NCBI GenBank assembly: GCA_023228995.1
Contig: JALOAD010000004.1
Coordinates: forward strand, 1-64,000
Length of the DNA stretch: 64,000 nt
From: JALOAD01 sp023228995 [NCBI: Candidatus Muiribacterium halophilum]
GTDB lineage: Bacteria > Muiribacteriota > Muiribacteriia > Muiribacteriales
Reading direction: 5' to 3'
The notes under the pieces are model-generated. The model had not been told where the DNA came from. It saw nothing but the letters and a program-made list of their open reading frames with translations, and made no database searches. Below, one piece after another: positions 1-10,607 of the stretch. Both the position numbers and the translations under genes were made by a program. Numbering within the stretch: the stretch's first letter is position 1; each line of letters begins with the position of its first letter.

Positions 1-67
1 GATGATAACACAAACCTCTTTTTTTTTATTTATTTTTCGGTTAAAATATCTTTAGAATTTAATTGCT

Positions 68-913
68 TTGTCTAATTTAATCTTAGAATTTTATGTGATT
101 TATGATAAAATAAAAAGAGAACTAACAACGTATATAAATAGAATATCTAAAAAAAACATATTCTTTTTATTCATTTATTTTACTGTATTGATTGTTATTT
201 TAAATATTGTTACAACAGAATTCACAGATGCTTATCTAGCAATTAAAAACTACACGAAAGATTTTCATTACACAACAGAGCAATTTCATTCATTTGATTC
301 AATAAATCCATCGTATGTATTTTCTTTCACTGAAAAAAATAAAATTTTATATCTTGAATGGAAATATACACCCTTTATGAAAAACACTTTGAATATAGCA
401 ATAACAATTTTCTTATGTATAATATTGGGAATTTCTCAAAAAAACATAAAAAATATATTTTACAATCCAAAATATATCAAAATTAACATTAAAGACCTAA
501 AAAATATATTTGTTATTCCATTAATAATTTATTTCCTATACTATTGTTTTTTAAAAATATTTTTTATAAAAGGTGTATATAAATTTGAATATAAATTTGA
601 ATTGCAATATTTATTTCTAATTCTTCCATTATTGATATATCTTGAAGAAGTAATTGGAAGAAATATTATATTCAGATATTTGAATAATAACACAAAAAGT
701 TTTAACGCTATTATACTAAGCGGAATTATATTTAGTTATTCACATTTTAATGTTATGAATATATACAGAAAAATCTATTTACTGATTGGAGGAATAATTT
801 TAAGTTATATATACAAAATATACGGATTAAAATGGTCATTTGCATTACACTTGACTGTTAATATATTTTTTTATTTCTTCAAATATCAAGTATTATCCTC
901 AACTCTTATATAA
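68..913 (+). CDS. CPBP-family intramembrane metalloprotease (CAAX protease-like)
   Basis: A hydrophobic protein of 281 residues with several membrane segments. It carries the three motifs of the CPBP/Abi family: EExxxR at residues 193-198 (EEVIGR), FxxxH ending at H226 (FSYSH) and HxxxN at 261-265 (HLTVN). In this family the Glu and His residues bind the catalytic metal inside the membrane. Bacterial members process peptides or give bacteriocin immunity; the substrate here is unknown. The start is uncertain: the TTG at 68 has no good ribosome binding site and no internal ATG lies near the N-terminus. It converges with the DnaJ-like gene and their 3' ends overlap by 28 bases. Confidence 0.8.
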   Translation: MSNLILEFYVIYDKIKRELTTYINRISKKNIFFLFIYFTVLIVILNIVTTEFTDAYLAIKNYTKDFHYTTEQFHSFDSINPSYVFSFTEKNKILYLEWKYTPFMKNTLNIAITIFLCIILGISQKNIKNIFYNPKYIKINIKDLKNIFVIPLIIYFLYYCFLKIFFIKGVYKFEYKFELQYLFLILPLLIYLEEVIGRNIIFRYLNNNTKSFNAIILSGIIFSYSHFNVMNIYRKIYLLIGGIILSYIYKIYGLKWSFALHLTVNIFFYFFKYQVLSSTLI

Positions 914-1497
914 ACATCTGAAAAATAATCTTTAAATTTATTACCGAATTTTTCAACTTTAAAAACATTTTCTCTAACTTTAATAAGCGTATTTTTATTT
1001 ATAATTTTTTTTATTTTTATCTTACCCTTGCCATTACATTTTTTACAAAGAAATACCTTTCCTCTACCATGACAATTCCCACATAAAACTCTTGTAATAT
1101 AATTGCCACTTTTAAAAAGATTATAACCTTTTCCAGAACATTTCATACATAAAAATGTTTCAGAACTTCTGCACATATCACAATATTCATTTGCATAAAA
1201 ACTAAAAATTTTTTTATTAATAAATTCTTTTTGATTAATTGTTATATATATATCTTTTAAAAAGTTTTTAATTATATAAAAATATAATTCACCAATATTA
1301 TCCCATATATTAATTTTTCTCTGCCTTGTATTTATTATTATATTATAAGAATCAACAATGTTTCTAAATTTTTCAGATGATATATTTTTATTTAAATCAG
1401 GATGATATATTTTGACTTTTTCTCTAAATACTCTTTTTATAGTATTTATATCAGAATCTTTATTAACTCCTAGTATATTATAAGCATTATCTAACAT
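886..1497 (-). CDS. Short DnaJ-like protein: J domain plus zinc centre, no substrate-binding C-terminus
   Basis: A 203-residue protein. Residues 1-60 form a J domain with the HPD triad at 32-34, which in this family stimulates DnaK ATPase. A linker follows, then four CxxC pairs (C106/C109, C117/C120, C139/C142, C151/C154), three in the CxxCxGxG form of the DnaJ zinc centre. The usual G/F stretch and the two C-terminal beta domains that bind clients are missing or very short. Its start overlaps the hrcA stop by 7 bases, so the two are translationally linked. A full-length dnaJ lies at 61687-62820, making this a specialised co-chaperone. Client unknown. Confidence 0.8.
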   Translation of the reverse strand: MLDNAYNILGVNKDSDINTIKRVFREKVKIYHPDLNKNISSEKFRNIVDSYNIIINTRQRKINIWDNIGELYFYIIKNFLKDIYITINQKEFINKKIFSFYANEYCDMCRSSETFLCMKCSGKGYNLFKSGNYITRVLCGNCHGRGKVFLCKKCNGKGKIKIKKIINKNTLIKVRENVFKVEKFGNKFKDYFSDVYIRVEDNT

Positions 1498-2546
1498 TTT
1501 TTGATTTTCATACTTGTAAGTATATGAGAAATGTTTTCAGCTGTTTTTTTTACAATATTTATTACTTTTTGATATTCCATTCTTTTTGAACCAATCACAC
1601 CAACTACACCTTTATTAATACCTTCAACCGAATAAGGAATAGTTACAAAGGAAAAATCAATTAATTCAGAACAATCAAACTCTTCACCTATTACAACATT
1701 TATAGATTCCTGTTTTATAAGACTTTTTATCTCTTTAATAAGCAAAGTTCGATTTTCAAAAAGTTCAATAAGACTTTTTATTTTTTCAATATCTGCAAAT
1801 TCAGGTTTTGTAATAAGTTGTTTTATACCTTCAATATATAAACTTTTATCAATATTACTCTCAATATCAGAATTTAATACAAGATTTAAAATATCATAGA
1901 CGAATTCTTTAAGATAATTTAACTCAAGATTTTTTGAAAAAAACTGACTTACCATATTTTCAGCACTTTGCCTTACTCTAATTATATGTGAAAATATATT
2001 GTTAATCTTCTCAATGTCAGAATGACTTAATTTTTGTATAGAAAACCATATTTTATTTTTTATAACATTATCTTCAAATTGAAAAAAAACAGTAAAAACA
2101 TTTTCATTAACTTTTATAATATTTAGATTTTTAATTATATTATCATTGTTTCTACCTTCAATAAGAAACCCTGCATGACCTGAAAGATTACTTAAAAGAC
2201 CAGCACTATAATGAAAAAGTTCTCTTAATATAATTTCTTTAACTCTTTTTAATTTTCCTATTTCTTCCAAACTATTTATTGACATTTCATCTTCTTTATT
2301 AAGACTAGTCATGTCAAGAAGATTATCTACATAATATCTATAACCTAAGTCTGAAGGAATTCTTCCGCCAAAATTATGAAATCTAATTAATAATCCATTA
2401 TCTTCAAGGCAAGCCATTTCATTTCTAATAGTTGCAGAAGAACAATTCATTGTATATATTTTTTTTATATCAAGAGAAGATACAGGATTACCTGTTTTGA
2501 TAAATTCTTTTATGAGGTTTTTTAAAATTAATTCTTTTCTCTTCAT
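1491..2546 (-). CDS. hrcA: Heat-inducible transcription repressor HrcA
   Basis: A 351-residue protein matching HrcA along its length. The N-terminal winged helix includes the typical SSATIRNEMACLEDNGLL stretch and GGRIPSDLGYRYYV; the C-terminal part is the GAF-like dimerisation domain. HrcA binds the CIRCE inverted repeat and represses chaperone operons, and GroEL keeps it active. It lies directly downstream of groEL, separated by a hairpin terminator at 2566-2590, so it probably depends on read-through of the CIRCE-controlled groESL transcript. No strong ribosome binding site precedes the ATG. Confidence 0.95.
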   Translation of the reverse strand: MKRKELILKNLIKEFIKTGNPVSSLDIKKIYTMNCSSATIRNEMACLEDNGLLIRFHNFGGRIPSDLGYRYYVDNLLDMTSLNKEDEMSINSLEEIGKLKRVKEIILRELFHYSAGLLSNLSGHAGFLIEGRNNDNIIKNLNIIKVNENVFTVFFQFEDNVIKNKIWFSIQKLSHSDIEKINNIFSHIIRVRQSAENMVSQFFSKNLELNYLKEFVYDILNLVLNSDIESNIDKSLYIEGIKQLITKPEFADIEKIKSLIELFENRTLLIKEIKSLIKQESINVVIGEEFDCSELIDFSFVTIPYSVEGINKGVVGVIGSKRMEYQKVINIVKKTAENISHILTSMKIKKC

Positions 2547-2565
2547 TTTTATATTTTAAAAGAAA

Positions 2566-2590
2566 AAGGCGATCTAAAAAAGACCGCCTT
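2566..2590 (-). terminator. Intrinsic terminator after groEL
   Basis: Ten-base arms with one G-T wobble and a five-base loop. Read on the minus strand the stem is followed by a T-rich run (TTTTTCTTTT). It lies between the groEL stop and the hrcA start and probably lowers hrcA expression relative to groESL. Confidence 0.75.
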
Positions 2591-2604
2591 ATTTTATAAA
2601 AAGA

Positions 2605-4562
<1,958 letters not shown>

Positions 4563-4586
4563 TATTTCATTCCTCCTAAACAATTG

Positions 4587-4613
4587 TTAGCAGCTAAATG
4601 TTTTCGCTGCTAA
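4587..4613 (-). promoter_or_regulatory. Variant CIRCE operator (HrcA binding site)
   Basis: Inverted repeat TTAGCAGCT-N9-CGCTGCTAA, eight of nine arm positions paired, with the 9-base spacer that defines CIRCE. The family consensus is TTAGCACTC-N9-GAGTGCTAA; the outer TTAGCA/TGCTAA is kept and the inner arm bases differ. It lies immediately downstream of the -10 box and upstream of groES, where HrcA would block transcription. hrcA itself is in the same cluster. Confidence 0.85.
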
Positions 4614-4617
4614 TTTA

Positions 4618-4646
4618 TTTATATCATAAAAAAAAATTTATTTCAA
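4618..4646 (-). promoter_or_regulatory. groESL promoter (vegetative sigma type)
   Basis: On the minus strand: -35 TTGAAA (4641-4646), 17-base spacer, -10 TATAAA (4618-4623). Transcription would start within or at the edge of the CIRCE element, as usual for HrcA-controlled promoters. Confidence 0.75.
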
Positions 4647-4689
4647 CATTAGAAGATATTAAAATTTTATAAGATAAAACCTTTAAATC

Positions 4690-4799
4690 ATGCGAGATTG
4701 CGAAATAGCGAAACTGATTACAGTTTCATATACTTTCATACCGCTTTCAATTCCAAATTGCTTTTCCCATTTCACCACTTCAATCTTTCACTACATTAC
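4690..4799 (-). repeat. Intergenic GTGAAA-type repeat element with inverted repeat (copy A)
   Basis: Lies between the stop of the WecG-like gene and the groES promoter. Read on the minus strand it begins right after the stop with short GTGAAA/GTGGTGAAA units, then TGAAA units, then a 7-base-arm inverted repeat GAAACTG-ATTA-CAGTTTC (4710-4727), then three GCGA-type units in the opposite sense. Shares 8-10-base words with the elements at 22631-22735 and 48297-48348. Function unknown; a structured 3' end or repeat family is likely. Confidence 0.45.
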
Positions 4800-6457
4800 C
4801 TAGATATTTTTTCTTTAAGAACATTTATAATAAATATTGGAAGTTTTAATATTCTTAAAAATCTAAAAGGCTCTTTAGAAAATCTATAAAGCCATTCAAA
4901 TCCATATTTTTGCATCCATTTTGGAGCTCTTTTAATTTTACCTGAAAGAACATCAAACGAACCACCAACCCCCATTGCAAGTTTTACACTTGTCAATTTG
5001 TGAAGATTATAAAATATCCATTTTTCTTGTTTAGGAATACCCATACCAACTAATAATATCTCAGCTTTAGTATTATTAATCTCATTTAACACTAATTCAT
5101 CATCTATTTTTGAAAAAAATCCATTTCTAAAACCCACAATATCAACTTTAGGATAAGATTTTTTTATATTTTCCACACATTTTTCTAGAATATCCTCGGT
5201 TGTTCCAAGAAGGTATATTTTCCATTTATTTTTTTCAGACATTTTTAAAATATCAGTCATATAATCAATACCTGATATTCTTTCTACTTTTTTTCCAGTT
5301 ATAAAATCTATAGCCCATAATACTCCAACACCATCTATTATCTGAATATCAGCAGAATTAAGTATTACTTTATAAAATTCATCGTTTAAAGCTTCATGCA
5401 TCATTAAAGCATTGAGAGTAACAGCATAATGAGGATTTCCTGTATTAAAAAGACTCTTAGTCTTTTTTATAAGTTCTTTTCGAGTAAATGGATTAATGTT
5501 TATACCAAGAATTTTATTTTTTTCTTCAGGTAGTTTTTTTGAAAATATTATTTTTCTACTTACAAAAAAAATAATAATAAGCATAAATAATGAATTTAAT
5601 AAAATATAGGTTGTTTCAATTTCTGCCATATAAAGTAAAGTTATTACAGAAATATAAAAAATCAATATATAAAAAACCAATATCATACGATTAAAAGATA
5701 TTTTCCAAAATATATCGAATTTTTTGCCTGTTGAAAATCTTAAAAAAGAAAATATTGTAATTATAAGAAGAAATAAAAATGGCAATCCTATTATAAAAAA
5801 TGGAATTATAAGCGAAAAAAGCATAAGACTTTTTGCAGTTCCAATAATCGATAAAGATACAGTCAAAAAAGAAAGTACATAAAATATAGATTCATCAAAT
5901 ATATTTTTTCGCCAGGTAAATTGAGAAAAAATAAGCCACATATATAAAGAAAATACAACTAAACCAAAAACAAGAATTGTTTCCATTCCAGGTATTTTTT
6001 GCTTTATTATAAGCATTATAAGACTTAAAGTTATCGATATTCCTATACCAGAAAAAATCTCATTCCATCTTGAAATAATTTTCATAATATTTATATTGAT
6101 AAATATCCATAAAAATGTATAAAATATAGTTCTTGTTTCAGATAAAAAAAATATTCCTGAACCAGGATTTCTTAAAAAAGTGAATTTTAATTCTAAAAAT
6201 ATTACTGCTGCAATTATTAGTCCTTGAAATATAAGTTCTAAAAACAAATCTATTTTATATCTTTTAACTGTAACTCCCAAAAAAAAGAAAAATATAGAGC
6301 CAAATAAAACTGGAGTAAAAAAATCAATATATCCAGCATAATGAGTTATTACAAGAATTGATATAAAAACATAAGGAATAATTAGTATATTTAATCGACC
6401 AAGAAATCTTGATAATAAAAACAATGCTATAAAAACTACAAATAACGATATTATCAT
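4796..6457 (-). CDS. WecG/TagA/CpsF-family glycosyltransferase fused to a degenerate WecA-like membrane domain
   Basis: 553 residues. Residues about 1-300 are multi-pass membrane. Residues about 320-553 are a WecG/TagA/CpsF (GT26) domain with DGVGVLWA (375-382), ERISGIDYM (392-400) and GMGIPKQE (471-478), followed by the conserved GVGGSFDVLSGKIKRAP. GT26 enzymes transfer a sugar such as ManNAc(A) onto polyprenyl-PP-GlcNAc. The membrane half resembles the neighbouring WecA in hydrophobic layout but lacks its [10 protein letters not shown] and MGD motifs, so it is probably catalytically dead and may present the lipid substrate. Overlaps the upstream dehydratase by ATGA. Last gene of the long directon. 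Confidence 0.85.
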   Translation of the reverse strand: MIISLFVVFIALFLLSRFLGRLNILIIPYVFISILVITHYAGYIDFFTPVLFGSIFFFFLGVTVKRYKIDLFLELIFQGLIIAAVIFLELKFTFLRNPGSGIFFLSETRTIFYTFLWIFININIMKIISRWNEIFSGIGISITLSLIMLIIKQKIPGMETILVFGLVVFSLYMWLIFSQFTWRKNIFDESIFYVLSFLTVSLSIIGTAKSLMLFSLIIPFFIIGLPFLFLLIITIFSFLRFSTGKKFDIFWKISFNRMILVFYILIFYISVITLLYMAEIETTYILLNSLFMLIIIFFVSRKIIFSKKLPEEKNKILGININPFTRKELIKKTKSLFNTGNPHYAVTLNALMMHEALNDEFYKVILNSADIQIIDGVGVLWAIDFITGKKVERISGIDYMTDILKMSEKNKWKIYLLGTTEDILEKCVENIKKSYPKVDIVGFRNGFFSKIDDELVLNEINNTKAEILLVGMGIPKQEKWIFYNLHKLTSVKLAMGVGGSFDVLSGKIKRAPKWMQKYGFEWLYRFSKEPFRFLRILKLPIFIINVLKEKISR

Positions 6458-8193
6458 ATTGAAAGTTCCCTAAGTTTAATAATTATATCATTTTCATCTA
6501 ATTTATCTTTTGTATTTATAAGTTCTTCGACATTTTCATAAAAATCTTTTTCAAGATTACAATGTTTCATAACAAATATTTTATTATTCTCTGTTTTTGT
6601 AGGATTTTCTTTATTTGAAAACAACTTTTCAGAAAGTTTTTCCCCATCTTTAAGTCCAGTATATAAAATTTTTATTTTATTATTTGGAGAATAAATCTCA
6701 ATCATTTTTTTAGCGATTTCAGCTATTTTTACAGGTTTACCCATATCAAGAACAAAAATATCACCGCTTTTACCATTTATACATGATTCAAGTGTTAGTT
6801 GAACAGCTTCAGGTATTGACATAAAATATCTCTCAACTTCAGCATGTGTTACAGTAACAGGTCCACCTTTTTTTATCTGTTCTTCAAAAATAGGTATTAC
6901 AGAACCTCTTGAAGATATAACATTTCCAAATCTTACAGAAATAAAATTAGTATTTTTATAAATATTTGAATAGTAAAATAAAAGTTTTTCTGCAATTCTT
7001 TTACTCATTCCCATAATAGATATTGGCTCAACTGCTTTATCTGTTGAAATAAGAATTACTTTTTCTACATTATTTATTGAAGCACAAATAAAAACATTTC
7101 TACTACCTTCTACATTATTTTTTAAGGCTTCTGAAGGATTTTCTTCCATAAGTTGAACATGTTTATGAGCTGCTGCATGAAATATAATGTTTATATTATA
7201 CTTTTTTATTAATAAATCTAATCTTTGTCTATCCTGTATATCAGCTATTGCAAAATATACATTTTCATGTGAAAAATCACTATCTTTTTTCAATCTAAAA
7301 ATACTGTTTTCCCCATGACCTATTAAAACAAGTTTTTGTGGTTTAAAGTTTTTTATTTGTCTAGAAAGTTCACTTCCTATTGACCCACCAGCTCCTGTAA
7401 CAAGAATATTTTTATCTTTTATTAATTCTCTAAGTCCTAAAAGATCTCTTTCATGTGGAATTCTTCTTAATATATCATTAATATCAAATTTTCTTGAATC
7501 TTTTAAAAATACCCTACCGTCAATAAGCTCTGCTTCAGCTGGAAGAATACTTACTTTTACACCTGTCAAAGACAATGTTTTATATATTTTTTCAACAGTA
7601 ATAGAATCTGCCGAAGGAATAGCTATAATAACCTCATCTGCATAAGTTTTATTAATTATATATTCAACTTTAGACAAATCTCCATAAATTTTATAATTGT
7701 TAATATATTTACCTTTTTTTTCTTTATTATCATCAATAAAACCAACAATTTTTAAATTATACTCTGGATGTTTTAAAATTTCATTCATTATAGTATCGCC
7801 TGCATCTCCAGCACCATAAATTAGAATATTTGAAGCATTTTTATTTTTATTTTTAAAATTCATAATTATCTTTGGTAAAAATCTTATAAATGTTATTAAA
7901 ATCAATAAAAAATTGTTATTAATAATAGAAAATTTTAAAGAATTAGTTATTTTATATTCAATAAAAGAAATTATAGTTAATGCATAAAAAATCAGCATAA
8001 TATCTTTTGCAACAAAATATTTTGATATAATTTTATAAAGTCTAAAAAAATAAAAAATAATTAACTTTAAAACTATTATCCCTAAAACTATATTATTATC
8101 AAAACTTATTCCTAAAATATTTTCAGAAAATTTATAAGAAATAAATATAGCTAAAATATCAGCTAAAAAAAACAATAATGTTTTTATCACCAT
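6454..8193 (-). CDS. Membrane nucleoside-diphosphate-sugar 4,6-dehydratase (FlaA1/CapD/WbpM type)
   Basis: 579 residues: about four N-terminal membrane helices, a first Rossmann fold (YGAGDAGDTIM, near 125-135), then the SDR catalytic domain with LVTGAGGSIGSELS (near 264-277), ISTDKAV (near 380) and MGMSKR (near 391-396), where Met replaces the Tyr of ordinary SDR enzymes, as in WbpM/FlaA1. Such enzymes convert UDP-GlcNAc to a 4-keto-6-deoxy sugar for O-antigen, capsule or flagellin glycans. It has a good GAGG ribosome binding site and overlaps wecA by 7 bases. With wecA and the WecG-like gene it forms a lipid-linked glycan cassette. Confidence 0.88.
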   Translation of the reverse strand: MVIKTLLFFLADILAIFISYKFSENILGISFDNNIVLGIIVLKLIIFYFFRLYKIISKYFVAKDIMLIFYALTIISFIEYKITNSLKFSIINNNFLLILITFIRFLPKIIMNFKNKNKNASNILIYGAGDAGDTIMNEILKHPEYNLKIVGFIDDNKEKKGKYINNYKIYGDLSKVEYIINKTYADEVIIAIPSADSITVEKIYKTLSLTGVKVSILPAEAELIDGRVFLKDSRKFDINDILRRIPHERDLLGLRELIKDKNILVTGAGGSIGSELSRQIKNFKPQKLVLIGHGENSIFRLKKDSDFSHENVYFAIADIQDRQRLDLLIKKYNINIIFHAAAHKHVQLMEENPSEALKNNVEGSRNVFICASINNVEKVILISTDKAVEPISIMGMSKRIAEKLLFYYSNIYKNTNFISVRFGNVISSRGSVIPIFEEQIKKGGPVTVTHAEVERYFMSIPEAVQLTLESCINGKSGDIFVLDMGKPVKIAEIAKKMIEIYSPNNKIKILYTGLKDGEKLSEKLFSNKENPTKTENNKIFVMKHCNLEKDFYENVEELINTKDKLDENDIIIKLRELSI

Positions 8194-9089
8194 AAATTTC
8201 CTCTAAGAATTATTAATGATATTGAAGTAAAAAGAAGTTGCACAGTCGAAAGTATTATCAAAGCTCTGTTTAATCCAAATTTTTTTATAAGAATATGATG
8301 AATATGTTCTTTATCTGGTGCAAATATACTTTTTTTATTTTTTAACCTTCTTATTATTGCAAGCAATGTATCAATAAAAGGCAAAAATATAAGAAATATA
8401 AATGGAATAAAAAGATTATATGAAAAAACTGAAAATCCAGTCTTAAGTATATAAAAAGCAATAATAAAACCTAAAAAATTACTACCACAATCTCCCATGA
8501 ATATAACTGAATTTTTTATATTCCAAACAAGAAAAACAAGCAAAGATAATACAAGCAATATTATATCAAAAGCAAAAACATAGTTAATGCCTAATATTAT
8601 TACTCCGATTAATATTATACTGCAAATAATTACAGCCAAACCATCTGCTCCATCTATAAGATTAACTATATTAATAAACGAAACATAATATATTATTGTA
8701 ACAATACACAAAACAATATTGTTTTCTATCCCAAAAAATTCTGTAAAACCTCCATTGCCTAAAAACATTAAAAAACCAGTTAAAGAATGTATAATTAATT
8801 TAATTTTAGCTGAAAACATCTTTATATCATCAAAAAATCCTAATAATATTATCACAATAAATGCAATAAAAAGGTATAAATTATTCAATACACCACCAAA
8901 ACCAGAGAAAAAAATCCATGAAAGTATAAATAATAATCCTCCACCTGTTAGTTTAGGATCAATATGTATTTTTCTATGATTAGGATGGTCATAAAGACCA
9001 ATAAATTTCAAACCATAAAGCAAAACTGATTGAAAAATAAAAATAGCAATAGTTAATTTTGATAAATGTAAAAAAAGATTAATCGACAA
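8187..9089 (-). CDS. wecA: Undecaprenyl-phosphate N-acetylhexosamine-1-phosphate transferase (WecA/MraY family)
   Basis: A 300-residue polytopic membrane protein with all PNPT-family motifs: D87-D88 (GFFDD), N143-LIDGAD-G150, D200 in MGDCGS, D240 in PFID and the HIHH motif at 262-265. It transfers a sugar phosphate from UDP-GlcNAc (or a related donor) to undecaprenyl phosphate, starting glycan synthesis. Lacking a MurNAc-pentapeptide signature, it is more likely WecA/TagO than MraY. Starts at a TTG, 11 bases inside the end of the dCMP deaminase gene, with GAGG about 9 bases upstream. Confidence 0.9.
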   Translation of the reverse strand: MSINLFLHLSKLTIAIFIFQSVLLYGLKFIGLYDHPNHRKIHIDPKLTGGGLLFILSWIFFSGFGGVLNNLYLFIAFIVIILLGFFDDIKMFSAKIKLIIHSLTGFLMFLGNGGFTEFFGIENNIVLCIVTIIYYVSFINIVNLIDGADGLAVIICSIILIGVIILGINYVFAFDIILLVLSLLVFLVWNIKNSVIFMGDCGSNFLGFIIAFYILKTGFSVFSYNLFIPFIFLIFLPFIDTLLAIIRRLKNKKSIFAPDKEHIHHILIKKFGLNRALIILSTVQLLFTSISLIILRGNLW

Positions 9090-9528
9090 GTTCTATTACC
9101 TCAACAGGTATATTTGCTTCTATAAGCATTTCTTCGCCTAATTTGTCAGGATATGGGTTGCTTATAAAAACTTTTGTTATTCCTGAATTTATTATCATTT
9201 TTGTACATGTAATACAAGGTTGATGCGTACAGTATAAAACTGATTCATCAATAGCTACCCCATTTGCTGCAGCTTGTATTATAGCATTCTGCTCAGCATG
9301 AATACCTCGGCATAACTCTTGTCTTTCACCAGATGGAATATTCATCTTTTCTCTAAGACAACCAATGTCAAGACAATGTGCTAACCCACTTGGACAACCA
9401 TTATAACCTGTTGCAAGTATTCTGTTGTTTTTAACAATTATAGCTCCTACATTTCTTCTAAGACATGTACTTCTTGTAGCAACAAGATGTGTTATTTTCA
9501 TAAAATAATGATTCCAATCTGGTCTCAT
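9079..9528 (-). CDS. dCMP/cytidine deaminase (ComEB-like)
   Basis: 149 residues with the zinc deaminase signature: H77-A-E79 (HAEQNA) and C105-xx-C108 (PCITC). The N-terminal half ([30 protein letters not shown]) is typical of deoxycytidylate deaminase, which makes dUMP for thymidylate synthesis. Good AAGGAAGG ribosome binding site. Sits with upp in a pyrimidine pair inside an otherwise envelope-related directon. Confidence 0.92.
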   Translation of the reverse strand: MRPDWNHYFMKITHLVATRSTCLRRNVGAIIVKNNRILATGYNGCPSGLAHCLDIGCLREKMNIPSGERQELCRGIHAEQNAIIQAAANGVAIDESVLYCTHQPCITCTKMIINSGITKVFISNPYPDKLGEEMLIEANIPVEVIELVD

Positions 9529-9546
9529 ATAAATATCCTTCCTTAT

Positions 9547-10176
9547 TTAAATAGTCCCGAATATTCTGTCTCCAGCATCTCCGAGCCCAGGTATTATATA
9601 TTTTTTTTCATTAAGTCTTTCATCAAGACAAGCAGTATATATATCAACATCAGGATGAGCATCTGAAAGGAATTTTACTCCTTCAGGACAGGACAATATA
9701 CATAAATACTTAATATTGTTTGCACCATTTTTCTTTAATATATCAACAGCTGCTTTAACAGAAACACCACTTGCAAGCATTGGATCTACCAAAAACACTT
9801 GCCTTTCATTTAAATAATCAGGCATTTTACAATAATATTCAACAGCTTCAAAAGTTTCTTTGTCTCTGTAAATACCAATATGACCTATTTTTGCCATTGG
9901 CATAACTTTAAGTATCCCTTCAACCATACCAAGCCCAGCTCTCAATATTGGAACAATAACAGGTTTTCTACCTTCTATTATTTCGACTTCAGTCTCAGTT
10001 ATAGGTGTTTCTATGGTTTTTTTTACAACAGGTAATTTTCTTGTAGCTTCATAAACAAGAAGTAATGCAATTTCAGCTATAAGTTCTCTAAAATCTTTAT
10101 TTGTAGTCTTTTTATCCCTAATATAAGCAAGTTTGTGTTTTATAAGAGAATGTTCTACAATATATAGATTGCTCAT
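9547..10176 (-). CDS. upp: Uracil phosphoribosyltransferase
   Basis: 209 residues from the ATG at 10176 (MSNLYIVEHSLIKHKLAYIRD). A longer frame to 10194 would contain the GGAGG ribosome binding site, and the chosen ATG gives an ATGA overlap with the rpiB stop. The PRPP-binding loop (VDPMLASGVS) and C-terminal GLGDAGDRIFGT are conserved. It makes UMP from uracil and PRPP in pyrimidine salvage. Confidence 0.96.
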   Translation of the reverse strand: MSNLYIVEHSLIKHKLAYIRDKKTTNKDFRELIAEIALLLVYEATRKLPVVKKTIETPITETEVEIIEGRKPVIVPILRAGLGMVEGILKVMPMAKIGHIGIYRDKETFEAVEYYCKMPDYLNERQVFLVDPMLASGVSVKAAVDILKKNGANNIKYLCILSCPEGVKFLSDAHPDVDIYTACLDERLNEKKYIIPGLGDAGDRIFGTI

Positions 10177-10607
10177 AATTCCTCCATAGCACATATTTTG
10201 TTTACTCTTTTTGCATGTCTTTCACCTTCAAAATCAGTAGAAATAAATTTTTTTATTATTGAAAAACATAGTTCTTCACCAAGAATTCTTGCTCCTAAAG
10301 TAACAATATTAGCATTATTATGTTTTCTTGCATATTCAGCCATAATTTCGTTAAAACACATAGCAGCTCTAATTCCTTTAACTTTATTTGCAGCTATTCC
10401 GATTCCTGTACCAGTTCCACAAATTAAAATTCCAAGACAAGCTTCATTGTTTAAGATTTTTTTTGAAGCATTCAATGCAATATCAGGATAATCAACGCTT
10501 TTTTCTGAATCAGTACCAACATTTATCCATTCAATTTCAGAAAAATATTTTATAATATTATTTTTAAGATTTACACCAGCATGATCATTTCCTATTACTA
10601 TTTTCAA
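10173..10607 (-). CDS. rpiB: Ribose-5-phosphate isomerase B
   Basis: About 144 residues. Conserved DHAG near the N-terminus, SVDYPD, ILICGTGTGIGIAANK with the catalytic Cys, and the C-terminal FEGERH. It interconverts ribose-5-P and ribulose-5-P in the pentose phosphate pathway and would feed PRPP for the downstream upp. The start is chosen at the TTG at 10607 (MKIVIGNDHAG): GGAGG lies 6 bases upstream, whereas the TTG at 10613 abuts it. The 5' end overlaps the lipoprotein gene. Confidence 0.93.
   Translation of the reverse strand: MKIVIGNDHAGVNLKNNIIKYFSEIEWINVGTDSEKSVDYPDIALNASKKILNNEACLGILICGTGTGIGIAANKVKGIRAAMCFNEIMAEYARKHNNANIVTLGARILGEELCFSIIKKFISTDFEGERHAKRVNKICAMEEL

Noticed and set aside
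4698-4889. Small open reading frame of 63 codons on the plus strand
   Set aside because: It runs through the repeat element and into the end of the WecG-like gene, has no ribosome binding site and an unnatural composition.
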